DNA of 64,000 nt, taken from Ignavibacteria bacterium (GTDB lineage: Bacteria > Bacteroidota > Ignavibacteria > Tepidaquicellales > OLB5). The notes under the pieces were generated by a model that worked only from the letters and a program-made list of their open reading frames with translations, did no database searches and had not been told where the DNA came from. Of this stretch, positions 41,397-49,837 are shown piece by piece. The position numbers and the translations under genes were made by a program. Positions within the stretch are counted from its first letter, which is position 1. Each line of letters opens with the position of its first letter. The DNA lies in the NCBI GenBank assembly GCA_017303675.1, contig JAFLBX010000001.1:817970-881969 (forward strand). The letters run 5' to 3'.

Positions 41397-44336
41397 ATGC
41401 CCGAAACAACAAATAAAGGTTCAAAAGGAATACAGATATCAAAGATTGCCAAGGAAGTAAACAGGCAGTCCGGAGAAATACTTGAATACCTGAAGCGTAT
41501 AGGTGTCGAGGTAGGCGGAGTTATGTCTAAAGTTGATGAAAGTGCTTACCAGAAAGTGTTAGGGCATTTTAAAAGTGATCTCGAAGAAGCTGAAAAGCAT
41601 AAACAGAAGCTCGTTGAGTTCAAGAAAAAGCATAAAGGCATAGAAATTGCCGAAATTGAAGATGAGGTCCGCAAGGAAAAGGAAAAGAAGCTTAAGGAAG
41701 AAGAAGAAAAGCAGAAGCTTAAAGAAGCAGAAGATAAAGTAAAAGTTGAAAGAGAATCACAGCTTCAGAAAGACCTTGAAGAAAAGCGCAGGCTTATAAA
41801 GGAAAAAGAGGCTGAAATTGAAAGACAAAAGCAGAAGGAAGCTGAAGAAAAGAGGCTTGCCGAGCTTGAAGCGTTAAAGCCGAAAAAAGAAGAACCGGTA
41901 AAAACAGAAGCAGTAAAGCCGGCAGAATTGCCGCAGGTGAAAAAACCTGAAGAGACTAAAGAAGCCGTTAAGCCGGCAGATAAAAAACCCTTTACACAAA
42001 AGCCGGGTGAGTTTAAGACTAAAAGGCATGACGACCGCCATGGCAGAAAAGACGGCGGCGGATATAAAGGCAAAGGCACAGGTACAGGTACGGGAACCGG
42101 CCAGGGGTCGCAATCAACCGGGTATAAAAAACCGGGCGGTTACCAGGGCAGAAAGACCGGCGGAACATTTGAACGTGTAACAATAAAGGATGATTTCCGT
42201 AAAAATAAAAAGCCGGCGCCCGGACAAAAGCCGGGATTCAAAAAGCCTTTCACTTCACGTGAAGATGAAAAGAAAAAAGATGATAAAGGAGTTGTAAAGC
42301 CGGCAACTGAAAATGCTGATGCACTTGCGAAAAAACGTGACTTTGACAAGAATCTAAAATCAAAGAAACAGAAATACCAGGACGGAGCTGAGGCAAAGAA
42401 GAAAAAGAAATTAGCAGATGAAGAGGTTACAGCGGAAATCGAAGAAGCGATCCGCGAAACCATGGCTAAGATGGATGAGTCAGGTTCTGCTACAGCTAGA
42501 CAGCAGCTTAGGAAAAAGAAAAAGAAGGAAAGACTTGAACAGGAGCAGAAAGAAGCCGAAGAAGTACTTGCTAGAGCTAATATAATTCAGGTTACTGAAT
42601 TTGCTTCCACATCAGAGCTTGCGACACTTATGGGTATTGAAGTAAGCCAGCTTATACAGAAATGTTTTGAGCTGGGAATGATGGTTACTATTAACCAAAG
42701 GCTTGATAAAGATCTTATTACCCTGCTTGCTGATGAATTTGGATTCAAAATTGAATTCCAGAAAGAATACGAAGTTGACGCTCTTGCAGATATTGTTGAT
42801 GATGAAACAAAGCTTATTCACAGGCCCCCGGTGGTTACAATTATGGGTCATGTTGATCATGGAAAAACATCATTGCTAGATTACATCCGCAAAGCCAGTG
42901 TTGTAGCCGGCGAAGCAGGCGGAATAACCCAGCATATCGGTGCTTACCAGGTAAAACTTGAAGACGGAAGGCTGATATCATTCCTTGATACGCCGGGTCA
43001 CGAAGCGTTTACCGCTATGAGAGCGCGCGGCGCGCAGATTACAGATATTGTTGTTCTTGTAGTAGCTGCTGATGACAGCGTAATGCCTCAAACAATAGAA
43101 GCTATTAACCATGCGCTTGCGGCAAATGTGCCGATAGTGGTGGCGATAAATAAAATAGATAAGCCGAACGCGGACCCGACTAAGATCAAAACACAGCTTT
43201 CAGAAAAAGGTGTGCTGGTCGAAGAATGGGGCGGCAAATACCAGTCAGTTGAAATTTCCGCAAAACAGGGTACTAATGTTGACCAGCTTCTCGAAAAGAT
43301 CCTGGTTGAAGCCGAAGTGCTTGACCTGAAGGCAAACCCTGACAGGAATGCCCGTGGCGCGATAGTTGAAGCCAAGCTTGATAAAGGCAAAGGTATTACG
43401 GCAACTGTACTCGTTCAAAAAGGTACTTTAAGGCTGGGTGATTCATTTGTAGCCGGAAATTACAACGGAAGAGTTAAAGCAATGTATGATGAACGCGGCC
43501 ACAAAGTTAATGAAGCTAAGCCGGCAACACCTGTACAGGTTCTCGGCTTTGACGGTATGCCCCAGGCGGGCGATGTATTGGTATCAATGGATAGTGAACG
43601 CGAAGCAAGGGAAATTGCATTAAAGAGACAGCAGCTTAAACGTGAACAGGATTTCCGCCAGGTGAGATTCATAACGCTTGACGATATTTCCAAACAGATC
43701 AAGGAAGGCAAGCAGGTTGACCTTAATGTTATCATTAAAGGTGATGTTGACGGTTCGGTTGAAGCACTTTCTGATTCACTGCTGAAGCTTGGAACAAGCG
43801 AAGTAAAAGTAAGCATTATTCATAAAGCGATCGGTGAAATTACTGAATACGACGTTCTGCTTGCAGCAGCATCAAGCGCGATAATAGTTGGCTTTAACGT
43901 AAGACCTAATTTGAAAGCAAGAAAGCTTGCCGAGGCAGAAAAAGTTGATATAAGGCTGCATAATATTATTTACGATGTAATTAACGAGATCAAGCTTGCT
44001 CTTGAGGGTCTGCTTGAACCGGAAAAAACAGAAGAGGTACTTGCAACCGTTGAAGTTCGCGAAACATTTAAAGTGCCTAAGATAGGCACAGTGGCCGGCT
44101 GTTATGTTGTTGACGGCAAGGTTGTAAGGAATAATAAAGTAAGGCTGCTGCGTGACGGCTTCGTTGTATTTGACGGCCATATTAACGCTTTGAAAAGATT
44201 TAAAGATGATGTAAGAGAAGTTGAACAGGGCTTTGAGTGCGGTATGAGCCTTGAAAATTTCAATGATATCAAAGTTGGTGATATAGTTGAATCATACACA
44301 ATTGTGGAAACAAAAAGGAAGCTGGAGCAGAAGTAG
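41397..44336 (+). CDS. infB: Translation initiation factor IF-2
   Basis: A 979-residue protein. Residues 13-40 form the first IF2_N motif (ISKIAKEVNRQSGEILEYLK). Residues 60-400 are a long charged, low-complexity linker (Lys/Glu-rich helix, then Gly-rich GKGTGTGTGTG). A second IF2_N-like domain (about 400-460) precedes the GTPase core: GHVDHGKT near 484, DTPGHEAF near 530 and NKIDKPNAD near 584. The C-terminal domains that bind initiator tRNA follow. It delivers formyl-methionyl-tRNA to the ribosome. Start 92 nt after nusA. Confidence 0.97.
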   Translation: MPETTNKGSKGIQISKIAKEVNRQSGEILEYLKRIGVEVGGVMSKVDESAYQKVLGHFKSDLEEAEKHKQKLVEFKKKHKGIEIAEIEDEVRKEKEKKLKEEEEKQKLKEAEDKVKVERESQLQKDLEEKRRLIKEKEAEIERQKQKEAEEKRLAELEALKPKKEEPVKTEAVKPAELPQVKKPEETKEAVKPADKKPFTQKPGEFKTKRHDDRHGRKDGGGYKGKGTGTGTGTGQGSQSTGYKKPGGYQGRKTGGTFERVTIKDDFRKNKKPAPGQKPGFKKPFTSREDEKKKDDKGVVKPATENADALAKKRDFDKNLKSKKQKYQDGAEAKKKKKLADEEVTAEIEEAIRETMAKMDESGSATARQQLRKKKKKERLEQEQKEAEEVLARANIIQVTEFASTSELATLMGIEVSQLIQKCFELGMMVTINQRLDKDLITLLADEFGFKIEFQKEYEVDALADIVDDETKLIHRPPVVTIMGHVDHGKTSLLDYIRKASVVAGEAGGITQHIGAYQVKLEDGRLISFLDTPGHEAFTAMRARGAQITDIVVLVVAADDSVMPQTIEAINHALAANVPIVVAINKIDKPNADPTKIKTQLSEKGVLVEEWGGKYQSVEISAKQGTNVDQLLEKILVEAEVLDLKANPDRNARGAIVEAKLDKGKGITATVLVQKGTLRLGDSFVAGNYNGRVKAMYDERGHKVNEAKPATPVQVLGFDGMPQAGDVLVSMDSEREAREIALKRQQLKREQDFRQVRFITLDDISKQIKEGKQVDLNVIIKGDVDGSVEALSDSLLKLGTSEVKVSIIHKAIGEITEYDVLLAAASSAIIVGFNVRPNLKARKLAEAEKVDIRLHNIIYDVINEIKLALEGLLEPEKTEEVLATVEVRETFKVPKIGTVAGCYVVDGKVVRNNKVRLLRDGFVVFDGHINALKRFKDDVREVEQGFECGMSLENFNDIKVGDIVESYTIVETKRKLEQK

Positions 44337-44344
44337 GTTAATAA

Positions 44345-44647
44345 TTGCCAAAGCTATATGAATATTTGGGAATTGTAGTTTTGTTCTATTCAAACGAGCA
44401 TACTCCAATACATGTTCACGGAAATTACCAGGGGTCCGAATGCCGGGCAGAAATAATTGTAGTAGACGGGAGTATCGTTAAGATAATTTTCAAAAGAGTT
44501 AAAGGAAGAAAACAATTACCTGTATCAAAATTGACAGCATTCAAGAAACTGGTTAATAAATATTCTTCAGATATTGTAAAAAAGTGGGTGGATTATTTTG
44601 TCTATAATAAACCAATAAAACCCAAAAGAATAACAAAAGTAATATAA
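44345..44647 (+). CDS. DUF4160 family protein
   Basis: A 100-residue protein starting at TTG (44345). The family pattern is evident: MPKLYEYLGIVVLFYSNEHTPIHVHGNYQGSECRAEIIV (residues 1-39) with the HxPIHVH-like histidine cluster, then a C-terminal helix (LTAFKKLVNKYSSDIVKKWVDYF). DUF4160 and DUF2442 proteins often occur as adjacent small genes and have been suggested as toxin-antitoxin-like pairs; no activity is established. It lies 8 nt after infB and 3 nt before the DUF2442 gene, and is more AT-rich than infB and rbfA, suggesting an inserted module. Confidence 0.85.
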   Translation: MPKLYEYLGIVVLFYSNEHTPIHVHGNYQGSECRAEIIVVDGSIVKIIFKRVKGRKQLPVSKLTAFKKLVNKYSSDIVKKWVDYFVYNKPIKPKRITKVI

Positions 44648-44650
44648 ACA

Positions 44651-44911
44651 GTGGCTTTTAAAGAAGAAATATTAGAAATAAAATCGGCAATTTATATAAA
44701 AGATTATAAATTAAAATTGCTGTTTAATGATGGCAAAAGTAAAACTGTGGATTTCGGTGATTTTTTAAAGAACTCTTTAAATCCCATGACAAAAAAATTC
44801 TTGAAAAAATCTTTATTTCAGGATTATTCTATTAAATATGGAGATTTGGTTTGGGGTGATTACGAAATGTGTTTCCCAATTTGGGATTTATATGAGGGAA
44901 AGATTTCTTAA
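44651..44911 (+). CDS. DUF2442 family protein
   Basis: An 86-residue protein starting at GTG (44651), 3 nt after the DUF4160 gene. The domain shows ILEIKSAIYIKDYKLKLLFNDGKSKTVDFGDFL (residues 6-38) and a closing YGDLVWGDYEMCFPIWDLYEGKIS, where the VW and the LYE end match DUF2442. It probably works with its DUF4160 neighbour. A 35-nt spacer separates it from rbfA. Low GC relative to the housekeeping genes around it. Confidence 0.82.
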   Translation: MAFKEEILEIKSAIYIKDYKLKLLFNDGKSKTVDFGDFLKNSLNPMTKKFLKKSLFQDYSIKYGDLVWGDYEMCFPIWDLYEGKIS

Positions 44912-44946
44912 GAGGAAGATATTTTGAACTTGTTTGGAAACTAGTT

Positions 44947-45330
44947 ATGTCAATAAGAACAGAAAAAGTAGCGGAAGAAATTAAGCATCAGCTTGCCAAT
45001 ATTTTAACCAGGGATCTTGCTGAGCTAAAACTTGGGTTGGTGACTGTAACACGTGTAAGAATTAGCAGGGATCTTAAAAATGCCAGGGCATATGTCAGCT
45101 TTATCGGCAATAAGGAGCCCGCAGAGGTTTGCCTGGAAAAGATAAATAACAGGAAAAAACAGATAAGGATGCATTTAGGTTCAAGTATGCATTTGAAGTT
45201 TGTGCCTGAAATAGATTTTTATTTTGATGATAACATGGAATATGCCAGCAGGATCGATGAGATAATAAAAGAGATCCATAAGGATGAACAGGATCTGCCG
45301 GCTGAGAGCAATGATAAAGGAAAAGAATAG
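44947..45330 (+). CDS. rbfA: Ribosome-binding factor A
   Basis: The 127-residue protein has the type-II KH-like RbfA fold: RTEKVAEEIKHQLANILTRDL (residues 4-24), LGLVTVTRVRISRDLKNARAYVSFIG (28-53), then LRF-like HLGSSMHLKFVPEIDFYFDDNMEYASRIDEIIKEI (73-111). It assists 30S subunit maturation at the 5' end of 16S rRNA. A short acidic tail follows. Its stop is 5 nt before the truB start. Confidence 0.95.
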   Translation: MSIRTEKVAEEIKHQLANILTRDLAELKLGLVTVTRVRISRDLKNARAYVSFIGNKEPAEVCLEKINNRKKQIRMHLGSSMHLKFVPEIDFYFDDNMEYASRIDEIIKEIHKDEQDLPAESNDKGKE

Positions 45331-45335
45331 TTTTG

Positions 45336-46082
45336 ATGGCTCCGGATACGGATGTTAAGAGTATTGATGTAATAGGTGATGATTTCTGGCAGCTGGGCTG
45401 GCAGCAGCGAAGTGAAAAAGCCGGTAAAGAAGGTATTACCGTTCTTTTTGATAAGCCAAAGGAATATACAAGCGCGAGGCTTGTAAACATTGTAAAAAAA
45501 TTCCTTGATGTGAATAAAGCCGGGCATTCAGGCACACTTGATCCCAAAGCCACAGGCCTGATGATCATCTGTACAGGCAAAAGAACAAAAATGCTGAACA
45601 TGCTTTTGGGATGCGATAAGGAATATGAAGGCGTTATTGTGCTGGGCGAGAGGACAAAAAGCTTTGATAGCGAAACTGAGGTTTTTGAAAAAAATGATAT
45701 CAGCTTTTTAACCCCTGAAATTCTTGAAGCTTCAGTTAAAGAGCTTACCGGCGAGATCGAACAGGTGCCGCCAATGTATTCTGCCGTTAAACACAAAGGT
45801 AAGCCGTTATATAAGATGGCAAGAAAAGGCATTGAGCTTGAAAGAGCCCCGAAAATTGTAAATGTAAAAGAGTTTGAAACAGGGCTTATTACCGGTAACG
45901 AAGTAACTTTCAGGGTTGTATGCTCCAAGGGTACTTATATAAGGTCACTTGTAAGCGACCTGGGCGATAAGCTGGGAACCGGCGCATATCTAAAGGAATT
46001 AAGAAGAACCAAAATAGGTGAATTTGATATTAAAGAAGCAATGAATGTAGATGATTTTATTAACAGAAACACCGAACGCTGA
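45336..46082 (+). CDS. truB: tRNA pseudouridine(55) synthase TruB
   Basis: A 248-residue enzyme from the ATG at 45336; an in-frame TTG just before it (45333) is less likely. The catalytic motif is NKAGHSGTLDPKATGLM with the nucleophilic Asp at residue 69. Also visible are the KEYEGVIVLG strand, the QVPPMYSAVKHKGKPLYKMARKG block and the C-terminal GTYIRSLVSDLGDKLGTGAYLKELRRTKIG. It converts U55 of the tRNA T-loop to pseudouridine. The C-terminal PUA-type extension of longer homologs is absent or very short. An N-terminal extension of about 35 residues precedes the core. Confidence 0.95.
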   Translation: MAPDTDVKSIDVIGDDFWQLGWQQRSEKAGKEGITVLFDKPKEYTSARLVNIVKKFLDVNKAGHSGTLDPKATGLMIICTGKRTKMLNMLLGCDKEYEGVIVLGERTKSFDSETEVFEKNDISFLTPEILEASVKELTGEIEQVPPMYSAVKHKGKPLYKMARKGIELERAPKIVNVKEFETGLITGNEVTFRVVCSKGTYIRSLVSDLGDKLGTGAYLKELRRTKIGEFDIKEAMNVDDFINRNTER

Positions 46083-46088
46083 ACATTG

Positions 46089-47045
46089 ATGAACGTATAC
46101 AGAGATTTAAAGGAAGTTCCTTTTGATAAAAGATCTGCGGTAACAATAGGTACTTATGACGGGCTTCACCTGGCGCACAGGCAGGTAATAAATAAAGTGA
46201 TTGCGCTTTCCGGAGAAAAAGGCCTTCGTTCTTTTATAGTTACATTCGAGCCGCATCCGCAGGAAGTACTTAAAAATAAAACGCCTGATATAAAGCTGCT
46301 TACGGCAATTGATGAAAAGCTAAGGCTGTTTGAGGCTGCGGGTATAGAAAATGTTCTTGTGATAGAGTTCACTGAAGAATTTTCAAAAACCAATGCCCGT
46401 GAGTTTTATGAAAAATATATAGCCGGCGGCATTGGCTTGAGCGATCTTGTTATTGGATATGACCATCTTTTCGGCAGGAACAGGGAAGGCAGCTTTGAGA
46501 CATTAAAAGAGCTTGGCAATGAGTTTGGATTTGAAACGCACAGAGTTGAAGAAATTGATGTTGAAGGCAGGCCGGTAAGTTCTACCCGTATACGGCATGC
46601 GCTGGCAGAAGGCAACATTGAAGAAGCCAACAGGCTTCTTGGGTATGAATATGGATTTGACGGAATTGTAGTAGAAGGCGATAAGGTCGGAAGAACTATA
46701 GGTTACCCGACAGTTAATCTGAAACCCGTAAAAGAAAACAAGGTAATGCCCCGTGAAGGCATATACTGCGTAAGGGTTATCCATAACGGAAGAGAATATT
46801 TCGGCATGATGTACCACGGTTACAGGCCTACTTTAAGCGAAGGAATAAAGCGCGCGCTTGAAGTTCATATATTCGATTTCAGCAGCAATGTTTACGGTGA
46901 TAAAATCACTATAAGCTTTTTGACCCGCTTAAGAGATGATAAAAAATTCTCAGGCAAAGAGGAGTTAATAGCGCAGATAGATAAAGATAAAGAAGATTCA
47001 CTTAGATACATAAATGAGTTCAGAAAAAATAAAATTAAACAATAA
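46089..47045 (+). CDS. ribF: Bifunctional riboflavin kinase/FAD synthetase
   Basis: A 318-residue protein from ATG 46089 (an in-frame TTG lies directly before). The N-terminal FMN adenylyltransferase domain holds VTIGTYDGLHLAHRQVI (residues 18-34, nucleotidyltransferase HxGH variant HLAH), SFIVTFEPHPQEVL and VIGYDHLFGRNREG. The C-terminal flavokinase domain (about 185-310) has GDKVGRTIGYPTVNL and REGIYCVRV. The enzyme makes FMN and then FAD from riboflavin. Position after truB and before rpsO is the common order. Confidence 0.95.
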   Translation: MNVYRDLKEVPFDKRSAVTIGTYDGLHLAHRQVINKVIALSGEKGLRSFIVTFEPHPQEVLKNKTPDIKLLTAIDEKLRLFEAAGIENVLVIEFTEEFSKTNAREFYEKYIAGGIGLSDLVIGYDHLFGRNREGSFETLKELGNEFGFETHRVEEIDVEGRPVSSTRIRHALAEGNIEEANRLLGYEYGFDGIVVEGDKVGRTIGYPTVNLKPVKENKVMPREGIYCVRVIHNGREYFGMMYHGYRPTLSEGIKRALEVHIFDFSSNVYGDKITISFLTRLRDDKKFSGKEELIAQIDKDKEDSLRYINEFRKNKIKQ

Positions 47046-47070
47046 ATAATTTAAGGAGACAAAAGTAAAG

Positions 47071-47340
47071 ATGTTAACCAAAGAAGCAAAACAGGAAATA
47101 GTATCCAAGTACGGTTCAAGCGCTAAAGATTCAGGCAAAACCGAAGTACAGATCGCTATTTTAACAACAAGAATAAACACGCTTACAGAAAGCCATTTTA
47201 ACACCAAGAAAAAAGACAACCATTCAAGGCTTGGACTTTTGAAAATGGTTGGTAAAAGAAGAAGGCTTTTAAAGTATCTTGAAAATAAAGATATAACCAG
47301 GTACAGGGCTATAATTAAAGAGTTAAATATAAGAAAATAA
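47071..47340 (+). CDS. rpsO: 30S ribosomal protein S15
   Basis: The 89-residue length is canonical. The conserved core is [70 protein letters not shown], with the 16S-contacting [17 protein letters not shown] helix. A TAAGGAG ribosome binding site lies about 15 nt upstream. S15 is an early assembly protein of the small subunit. It precedes pnp across a 193-nt structured spacer. Confidence 0.98.
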   Translation: MLTKEAKQEIVSKYGSSAKDSGKTEVQIAILTTRINTLTESHFNTKKKDNHSRLGLLKMVGKRRRLLKYLENKDITRYRAIIKELNIRK

Positions 47341-47349
47341 TTTCAGGCA

Positions 47350-47518
47350 GGGCTGTTATAAACAAAAGAGGTTATTCTGTTAAACAGGGCGACGAAATAC
47401 CTATCGCGTATAAACACGGCAGGCATTTCGCCATCCTGCTTTTTAGCATAATCAGTTGGTTATGTGAACGCAGAATAACTCCTTTAAAAAAATAACAGCC
47501 CTTAATTAATTTAAGGAG
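47350..47518 (+). ncRNA. Structured rpsO-pnp intergenic RNA, possible pnp control leader
   Basis: Nested long-range pairings are visible. GGGCTGTTAT (47350-47359) is fully complementary to ATAACAGCCC (47492-47501). Inside it, GTTATTCTG (47371-47379) pairs with CAGAATAAC (47471-47479). Further in, CGAAATACC (47393-47401) pairs with GGCATTTCG (47422-47430) with one mismatch, and GCAGG/CCTGC (47419-47423/47435-47439) is an alternative. CCTTAA (47500-47505) can instead pair with TTAAGG (47511-47516), covering the pnp ribosome binding site AAGGAG. In enterobacteria the pnp leader forms a duplex cut by RNase III for autocontrol; an analogous system here is inferred. Confidence 0.6.
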
Positions 47519-47533
47519 AAATAAAAAACAAAG

Positions 47534-49675
47534 ATGGTAACAGTAAAAGAAATGGATCTTGGCGGAAGAACGCTGAGACTTGAAACAGGAAAGCTTGCAA
47601 AACAGGCTAGCGGATCTGTACTTGCAAGGTACGGCGATACAGTTGTACTTTGTACAGTAGTAGGGGCTGATGAGCCGAAAGAAGGAATGGATTACTTTCC
47701 GCTGCAGGTTGAGTTCCGTGAAAAAACCGCAGCAGTAGGTAAAATTCCCGGCGGATTTTTTAAGCGCGAAGCAAGGCCGAGCGAAAAGGAAATATTGACA
47801 GCAAGGCTTATTGACAGGCCAATAAGGCCGCTTTTCCCCGAGGAATTTATGTGCGAAGTGCAGGTTATCTGCACGGTTTATTCAAGTGACCAGGAAAACG
47901 ACGCTGATGTTATTGCTGCAGTCGGCGCATCTGCTGCACTGATGGTTTCAAACCTTCCCTTTGAAGGTCCGATGGGCGAAGTTAGAGTAGGCAGAGTTAA
48001 CGGTGAGTATATTGTAAACCCCACGCACTCACAGCTTAAAGAGAGCGATATGGATATGGTCATCGGCGGAACGGCTGATTCAATTGTAATGGTTGAAGGT
48101 GATGCAAAAGAGCTGAGCGAAGCCGATATACTTGGAGCAATTAAATTTGCGCATGAAAACATAAAGAAGATCTGCGCAATGCAGTCTGAATTTGCAGCAG
48201 AACGCAATGTTGCCAAACGTGAAGTTAAGCCGATTGAGTATGACCAGGAGCTTAAAAGCTCAGTTAAAGAGCTTGCCGCAAAAGTAATTTCTGAAATTCA
48301 CAGAAGCGATGTTACCAAGGATGAAAGAAGCCAGAAGTATAAAGAGCTTTATGAATCAATAGAAGAAAGCCTGAAGGAAAAATTCCCCGAACAGGAAAAG
48401 ATCATTGCTAAGCATTTTGATGATATCCAGTATTACGATATGAGAGAGATGATACTTACTGAAGGCAGAAGGCTTGACGGCAGAAAAACGACTGAGATCA
48501 GGCCGATAACCTGTGAAGTTGGATATCTTCCGCGTAATCACGGCTCTGCTTTATTTACCCGCGGAGAAACACAAAGCTTAACATCAATGACACTTGGCAC
48601 TGCAAGCGACCAGCAGATCATAGACGGCTTAATGCCGGAAGATAAGAAGCGTTTCATGCTTCATTATAACTTCCCGCCGTTTTCAACCGGTGAAACCGGC
48701 AGATACGGTTCAACAGGAAGGCGTGAGATCGGTCACGGGCATTTGGCAGAAAGATCACTTGAAGGAATGCTGCCTGCTGAGGAAGACTTTCCGTATACTA
48801 TCCGTATTGTAAGCGATATACTTGAATCGAACGGTTCATCATCAATGGCAACTGTGTGCGCAGGCACGCTGGCGCTGATGGATGGCGGCGTTCAGATAAA
48901 ACGCCCTGTTGCAGGTATTGCAATGGGTCTGATAAAAGAAGGCGAGAGAGTTGCCGTGTTAAGTGATATCCTTGGCAACGAAGATTTCCTTGGTGATATG
49001 GATTTCAAGGTATGCGGTACATCAGAAGGCATTACCGGCCTGCAGATGGATATAAAGATTAAAGGCGTATCATTTGAAATTATGGAAACTGCATTGGCTC
49101 AGGCTAAAGAAGGCAGAATGCATATACTTGGTATAATGAAGGAAGCTATTGCAGAACCAAGAGCTAAGATATCAGATTACGCTCCGCATCTTTACACAAT
49201 GACAGTACCTGTTGATATGATAGGTGCAGTTATCGGACCCGGCGGAAAAAATATCAGGCATATTATAGAAATGTCAGGTGCTGAAATTAATATTGATGAT
49301 GACGGAACAGTGGTAATTGCTGCTGTATCAGGTGATTCAGCACGTATAGCACAATCCATGATAGCCAAGATCACAGAAGTACCCGAAAAAGGCAAGACCT
49401 ACAACGGCAAAGTTGTTAAGACAACCGATTTCGGCGCTTTTGTGGAAATACTTCCAGGCAAAGAAGGCCTGCTGCATATATCACAGATAGATAAAAAGCG
49501 TGTCGCCAAAGTTGAGGACGTATTAAAACGCGGCGATATGATAACCGTAAAGGTACTTGAAATTGACAGCAAGACCGGAAAGGTATCACTTAGCCACAAG
49601 GCTGTAATGGAAGATGAAGAAAAAGCCGCTAAGGGTAATCCCGAAGAAGTTAAGACGGAAGAAAAACCGGCTTAA
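47534..49675 (+). CDS. pnp: Polyribonucleotide nucleotidyltransferase (PNPase)
   Basis: The 713-residue enzyme has two RNase PH domains (about 5-145 and 310-530) separated by a helical domain. RPIRPLFPEEF and the second-domain FTRGETQSLTSMTLG and FMLHYNFPPFSTGETG motifs mark the phosphorolytic core. The KH domain contains IGAVIGPGGKNIRHIIEMSG (about 557-576) and the S1 domain GKVVKTTDFGAFVEILPGKEGLLHISQI (about 622-650). It degrades RNA 3' to 5' using phosphate. A Glu/Lys-rich tail ends the protein, and a strong terminator follows 38 nt later. Confidence 0.98.
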   Translation: MVTVKEMDLGGRTLRLETGKLAKQASGSVLARYGDTVVLCTVVGADEPKEGMDYFPLQVEFREKTAAVGKIPGGFFKREARPSEKEILTARLIDRPIRPLFPEEFMCEVQVICTVYSSDQENDADVIAAVGASAALMVSNLPFEGPMGEVRVGRVNGEYIVNPTHSQLKESDMDMVIGGTADSIVMVEGDAKELSEADILGAIKFAHENIKKICAMQSEFAAERNVAKREVKPIEYDQELKSSVKELAAKVISEIHRSDVTKDERSQKYKELYESIEESLKEKFPEQEKIIAKHFDDIQYYDMREMILTEGRRLDGRKTTEIRPITCEVGYLPRNHGSALFTRGETQSLTSMTLGTASDQQIIDGLMPEDKKRFMLHYNFPPFSTGETGRYGSTGRREIGHGHLAERSLEGMLPAEEDFPYTIRIVSDILESNGSSSMATVCAGTLALMDGGVQIKRPVAGIAMGLIKEGERVAVLSDILGNEDFLGDMDFKVCGTSEGITGLQMDIKIKGVSFEIMETALAQAKEGRMHILGIMKEAIAEPRAKISDYAPHLYTMTVPVDMIGAVIGPGGKNIRHIIEMSGAEINIDDDGTVVIAAVSGDSARIAQSMIAKITEVPEKGKTYNGKVVKTTDFGAFVEILPGKEGLLHISQIDKKRVAKVEDVLKRGDMITVKVLEIDSKTGKVSLSHKAVMEDEEKAAKGNPEEVKTEEKPA

Positions 49676-49712
49676 TACAAATAGCAGTTAAAAATTACAA
49701 ATAGTAATTCAC

Positions 49713-49747
49713 AAAAGCCTGTTCAATCTGAAATTGAGCAGGCTTTT
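49713..49747 (+). terminator. Strong intrinsic terminator after pnp
   Basis: AAAAGCCTGTTCAAT (49713-49727) pairs over 15 bp (one G-U) with ATTGAGCAGGCTTTT (49733-49747), ending in a T-run. It closes the nusA-pnp cluster. Confidence 0.93.
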
Positions 49748-49837
49748 TATTTAATAATTTTTAAATATTGCATTTTGAATTAATTAGCAGATTTATATAT
49801 TATAATAAGCAATCATTTATGAACCATAATATATTAA

